From contig CP001623.1 in the NCBI GenBank assembly GCA_000023185.1, positions 372,001-436,000 on the forward strand: a DNA stretch of 64,000 bases, read 5' to 3'. The stretch is from Rhizobium leguminosarum bv. trifolii WSM1325 (lineage in GTDB: Bacteria; Pseudomonadota; Alphaproteobacteria; Rhizobiales; Rhizobiaceae). The notes under the pieces are model-generated. The model did no database searches and was not told the DNA's origin. It saw nothing but the letters and a program-made list of their open reading frames with translations. The position numbers and the translations under genes were made by a program. Shown piece after piece: positions 61,253 through 64,000 of the stretch (its first letter is position 1; each line of letters begins with the position of its first letter).

Positions 61253-62362
61253 TCAGTATAGAATCGAGCGTTCCGTTTCATTGTCGAACAACTGCGCATT
61301 GGTCATATCGGCGACCAGCGTCGCCTCTTCGCCGATATCAGGCCGGTAACGCGGCGAGACGCGGGCGATCAGATTGCGACCGCCTGCTACCATGTTCAGG
61401 TGCACTTCCGATCCCATCGGTTCGGCAAGTTCGACGATCGCCTTGAGAGGCGCCAGGTTCTCGGGCGCGATGTCGGCCGGCGGCAGCTCGTGGAAATTCT
61501 CCGGACGGATGCCAAGCACCAGTTCGCGACCCTCGTAGGGGGCGATCCTGCTTTTGTCGAAATGGGCAGGCAGCGGCAGTTCCCGGCCGTCGAAGACGGC
61601 GACGTAGCCGTCGCCCCGGCGCAGAATGGTCGAGGGCAGCATGTTCATCTGCGGTGCGCCGATGAAGCCGGCAACGAACATGTTGACGGGGCGGTCATAG
61701 AGGTTCTGCGGCGTATCCACCTGCTGGATGTGCCCGTCCTTCATGACGACGATCCGATCCGCCATGGTCATGGCCTCGACCTGGTCATGGGTGACGTAGA
61801 TGAAGGTGGCGTTGAGGCGCTTGTGCAGCTTGGTGATTTCGGAGCGCATGGTGCCGCGCAGCTTGGCGTCGAGATTGGAAAGCGGCTCGTCGAGAAGGAA
61901 GACCGCCGGATTGCGCACCATGGCGCGGCCGAGCGCGACGCGCTGGCGCTGCCCGCCCGAAAGCGCCTTCGGCTTGCGGTTGAGGAGATGAGAGATGTCG
62001 AGGATCCTGGCGGCGTCCTGCACCTGCGCGTCGATGAAGTCGCGCGACACCTTCCTGAGCTGCAGGCCGAAAGCCATGTTCTTGTAGACGGTCATATGCG
62101 GATAGAGCGCATAGTTCTGGAACACCATGGCGATATCCCGATCTTTGGACGGGACGTCGTTCATGACGTCGCCGCCGATCTTGAGCTCTCCTCCCGATAT
62201 TTCCTCGAGGCCGGCGATCATCCGCAGCGTCGTCGATTTGCCGCAGCCCGACGGGCCGACCAGAATGATGAATTCCTTGTCTGCGATCTCGAGGTCGATG
62301 TCGTGGACGACGGTGAGCGCACCGTAGCTCTTGTTCAGCTCTTTAAGCGAAATGCTGGCCAT
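61253..62362 (-). CDS. UgpC/MsmK-type ABC transporter ATPase
   Basis: A 369-residue ATPase: Walker A GPSGCGKSTTLR, signature LSGGQRQRVALGRAM, Walker B VFLLDEPLSNLDAKLR, switch His in THDQVEAMTMADR, and a C-terminal TOBE-type regulatory domain (LVLGIRPENFHELPP ... GSEVHLNMVAGGRNLIARV). It energises the carbohydrate transporter. It starts 15 bp before the GH88 gene's stop side and lies directly upstream of yesL. Confidence 0.95.
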   Translation of the reverse strand: MASISLKELNKSYGALTVVHDIDLEIADKEFIILVGPSGCGKSTTLRMIAGLEEISGGELKIGGDVMNDVPSKDRDIAMVFQNYALYPHMTVYKNMAFGLQLRKVSRDFIDAQVQDAARILDISHLLNRKPKALSGGQRQRVALGRAMVRNPAVFLLDEPLSNLDAKLRGTMRSEITKLHKRLNATFIYVTHDQVEAMTMADRIVVMKDGHIQQVDTPQNLYDRPVNMFVAGFIGAPQMNMLPSTILRRGDGYVAVFDGRELPLPAHFDKSRIAPYEGRELVLGIRPENFHELPPADIAPENLAPLKAIVELAEPMGSEVHLNMVAGGRNLIARVSPRYRPDIGEEATLVADMTNAQLFDNETERSILY

Positions 62363-62377
62363 CGGGTTCTCCTGAAT

Positions 62378-63550
62378 TCACCAATAGGAAGACCAGTTGC
62401 GCGAAAGGCGCGTCAAAGCTTCCATGTAATAATAATCTCCCCAGGAGACGCATTCATCGACGCCCTCGCCGCGGCAGGTGTTGAACGGCGATTTCTTCGA
62501 ATAGGTGGCGTGCAGCACCAGGCCGTTGGAGACGGTGGGATCCTTGACCGCATAATGATCCGCAAGGCTCTTCATCATGCGGCGCGCCAGCGTGCGATAG
62601 CGTGAGGCCGGTTCCGGTTCGACGAGATCGGCCATCTCCAGAAGGCCGCAGGCGGCGATCGAGGCCGACGAGCTGTCGCGCGGCTCGCCATCGCCATCCG
62701 AAAAGACGAGATCCCAATAGGGCACCATGTCGGCCGGCAGCCGGTTGAGATAGAAGGCAAGCAACCTGTCGAAGGTTTGGCGATATTCCTCGATCCGCTC
62801 ATAGCGATAGGAGAGCGCCATGCCAGCGATTGCCCAGGCCTGTCCGCGCGCCCAGGCGCTATCGTCTTTGTAACCCTGTTTGGTGGCGCCGCGCACCGGC
62901 GCCCCGGTGACCGGGTCCAGATAGAAGGTGTGATAGGTGGAATCATCCGGCCGAACCGAGTTGGCAAGCGTTGTGCGGGCGTGAATGAGCGCGATCTCGC
63001 GGTATTTCGGATTGCCGGTCTCGCGGCTTGCCCAGTAGAGAAGCGGCAGGTTCAAGAGGCAGTCGATGATGTAGCGGTATTCCTCCGCCTTGCCCTTGCG
63101 GCCCCAGGCCTGGATGAACTGACCGACGGGCTGGAAGCGCTCGATCAGCTGGTCGGCGGCCAGGATGGCGGCCCTGCGGCCATCCTCGTCTCCGACGAGC
63201 TTCCAGGCGGCGATGCAAGAGGGCGAATAGAGAAAGCCCATGTCGTGATGATCGGTCTCGATGCGGTTCACGATCCGATGCAGGAATGACTGGACTTGGA
63301 CCTGCGCGGCATCGCGGAAAACCGCCTCGCCGCTGTGCTCGAAAGCGAGCCACAGCTCGCCGGGCCAGAAGCCCGCTGTCCATTGGTCGTTCGCCACCGC
63401 GGGATAGAAATTTCCGACGCTCGAATGGTTCTGCGAGGCATGGGTGAATTGGGGGAGGTTGCGCCTGATCTGCTCGACGGCAAGATCGAGCGCGGCTTTG
63501 ACCTCCGGATCGGTGATCGGCTGTGGGGCGACGGACGAGACGGCGTTCAT
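62378..63550 (-). CDS. GH88 unsaturated glucuronyl hydrolase
   Basis: A 390-residue alpha6/alpha6-barrel hydrolase of family 88. Family motifs are NDQWTAGFWPGELWLAFE, HHDMGFLYS (Asp103) and IIDCLLNLPLLYWAS (Asp163), the residues matching the catalytic Asp pair, then DDSAWARGQAWAIAGM and the end SWGDYYYMEALTRL. It hydrolyses oligosaccharides with an unsaturated uronic acid at the non-reducing end, products of polysaccharide lyases. No signal peptide, so it acts in the cytoplasm after uptake. It is 4 bp from the permease gene. Confidence 0.92.
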   Translation of the reverse strand: MNAVSSVAPQPITDPEVKAALDLAVEQIRRNLPQFTHASQNHSSVGNFYPAVANDQWTAGFWPGELWLAFEHSGEAVFRDAAQVQVQSFLHRIVNRIETDHHDMGFLYSPSCIAAWKLVGDEDGRRAAILAADQLIERFQPVGQFIQAWGRKGKAEEYRYIIDCLLNLPLLYWASRETGNPKYREIALIHARTTLANSVRPDDSTYHTFYLDPVTGAPVRGATKQGYKDDSAWARGQAWAIAGMALSYRYERIEEYRQTFDRLLAFYLNRLPADMVPYWDLVFSDGDGEPRDSSSASIAACGLLEMADLVEPEPASRYRTLARRMMKSLADHYAVKDPTVSNGLVLHATYSKKSPFNTCRGEGVDECVSWGDYYYMEALTRLSRNWSSYW

Positions 63551-63554
63551 GGAT

Positions 63555-64000
63555 TTAACCCTTCAGTCCCGTCGAGGCTATGCCCTCGACGAAGAAACGC
63601 TGGAGAGAGAGGAATACGACGAGAACCGGAATGAGGGCGACAACGGAGGCAGCCATGATGAGCCCGTATTCGGCCGAATATTGCGAGATGAACATACGCA
63701 GGCCGATCTGGACGGTCTTCAGCTCGGTCTTGGTCAGGTAGATCATCGGCCCGAGAAAATCGTTCCAGGTGGTGACGAAAGTGAAGATCGTCAGCGTCGA
63801 GAGTGCGGGCTTCGACAGCGGCAGCATGATACGCGCCCAGATCTGGTACTCGTTCATGCCGTCGATGCGAGCCGCCTCGCAGAGCTCGGTCGGGATCGAC
63901 ATGTAGAACTGCCGCATCAGGAAGACACCGAAGGCGGTGAAGGCCTGCAGACAGATCAGCGCCAGATGGGTGTTGTTGAGGCCGAATTCACGCATCAGCA
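63555..64000 (-). CDS. Carbohydrate ABC transporter permease, C-terminal part (runs off the window)
   Basis: The C-terminal 148 codons of a MalG-type inner-membrane permease. The coupling loop reads EAARIDGMNEYQIWARIMLPLSKPALST, the family EAA motif that contacts the ATPase, followed by membrane segments TIFTFVTTWNDFLGPMIYL and LIMAASVVALIPVLVVFLSLQRFFVEGI. It precedes GH88 by 4 bp, so the permeases upstream head the operon. Confidence 0.93.
   Translation of the reverse strand, partial: LMREFGLNNTHLALICLQAFTAFGVFLMRQFYMSIPTELCEAARIDGMNEYQIWARIMLPLSKPALSTLTIFTFVTTWNDFLGPMIYLTKTELKTVQIGLRMFISQYSAEYGLIMAASVVALIPVLVVFLSLQRFFVEGIASTGLKG

Overview
The window looks like a segment of a large replicon from a Rhizobiaceae bacterium, most likely Rhizobium in the broad sense. 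The DNA is GC-rich and densely packed with ABC uptake systems and small catabolic operons, each with its own regulator (TetR, GntR, LacI, Lrp, LysR). It carries DUF982 and DUF2934 proteins, a groESL copy with a CIRCE operator, and short palindromic intergenic repeats of the kind common in Rhizobium. No rRNA, tRNA, replication gene, insertion sequence, prophage or CRISPR array was seen.

Layout. 0-2 kb: end of a sugar ABC operon (solute-binding protein, start of a permease). 2-6.5 kb: a TetR regulator divergent from a four-gene operon (Tm-1-like protein, PEP-hydrolase-like TIM barrel, cupin, M24 metallohydrolase) whose pathway is not obvious. 6.6-12.7 kb: DJ-1/PfpI protein and FCD-type GntR regulator, divergent from Ldh-type dehydrogenase, iron alcohol dehydrogenase, aldehyde dehydrogenase and a kynurenine-formamidase-like hydrolase. 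12.8-14.8 kb: amino-acid-oxidase-like flavoprotein and divergent Lrp regulator. 15.1-23.5 kb: one minus-strand operon with GNAT, class III aminotransferase, haloacid dehalogenase and a dipeptide-type ABC transporter. 23.7-28.6 kb: a threonate/erythronate pathway (LtnD, OtnI, OtnK, OtnC) with a LacI regulator and three operators between the divergent arms. 28.8-30.8 kb: haloacid dehalogenase and FAD oxidase.

30.8-39.0 kb is the most unusual part. It is a minus-strand island with a SARP-type activator, a soluble PAP2-fold phosphatase/haloperoxidase with an Asn-Lys repeat, a cytoplasmic subtilisin, an unrecognised protein resembling HExxH peptide hydroxylases, an E1-like ThiF adenylyltransferase, an 82-residue protein and a DUF982 protein. 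It reads as two transcription units separated by a strong terminator. Both upstream regions carry 11-bp-spaced direct repeats of TTTNACG, the arrangement SARP activators bind, so the units are probably co-regulated. This is the best candidate for an undescribed system, perhaps peptide modification and processing.

39.1-45.7 kb: a catabolic operon (M20 deacylase, GhrA-type reductase, cupin, two aldehyde dehydrogenases, tartrate/malate dehydrogenase). 46-51.7 kb: GNAT paralogue, 5-formyl-THF cyclo-ligase, small proteins, a LysR regulator and an HPP/CBS membrane protein. 51.7-57.2 kb: groESL and a set of small proteins, with a HIT-family gene that appears frameshifted. 57.3-64 kb: uptake and hydrolysis of an unsaturated-uronide or similar oligosaccharide (DUF2264, solute-binding protein, YesL, UgpC-type ATPase, GH88 hydrolase, permease).
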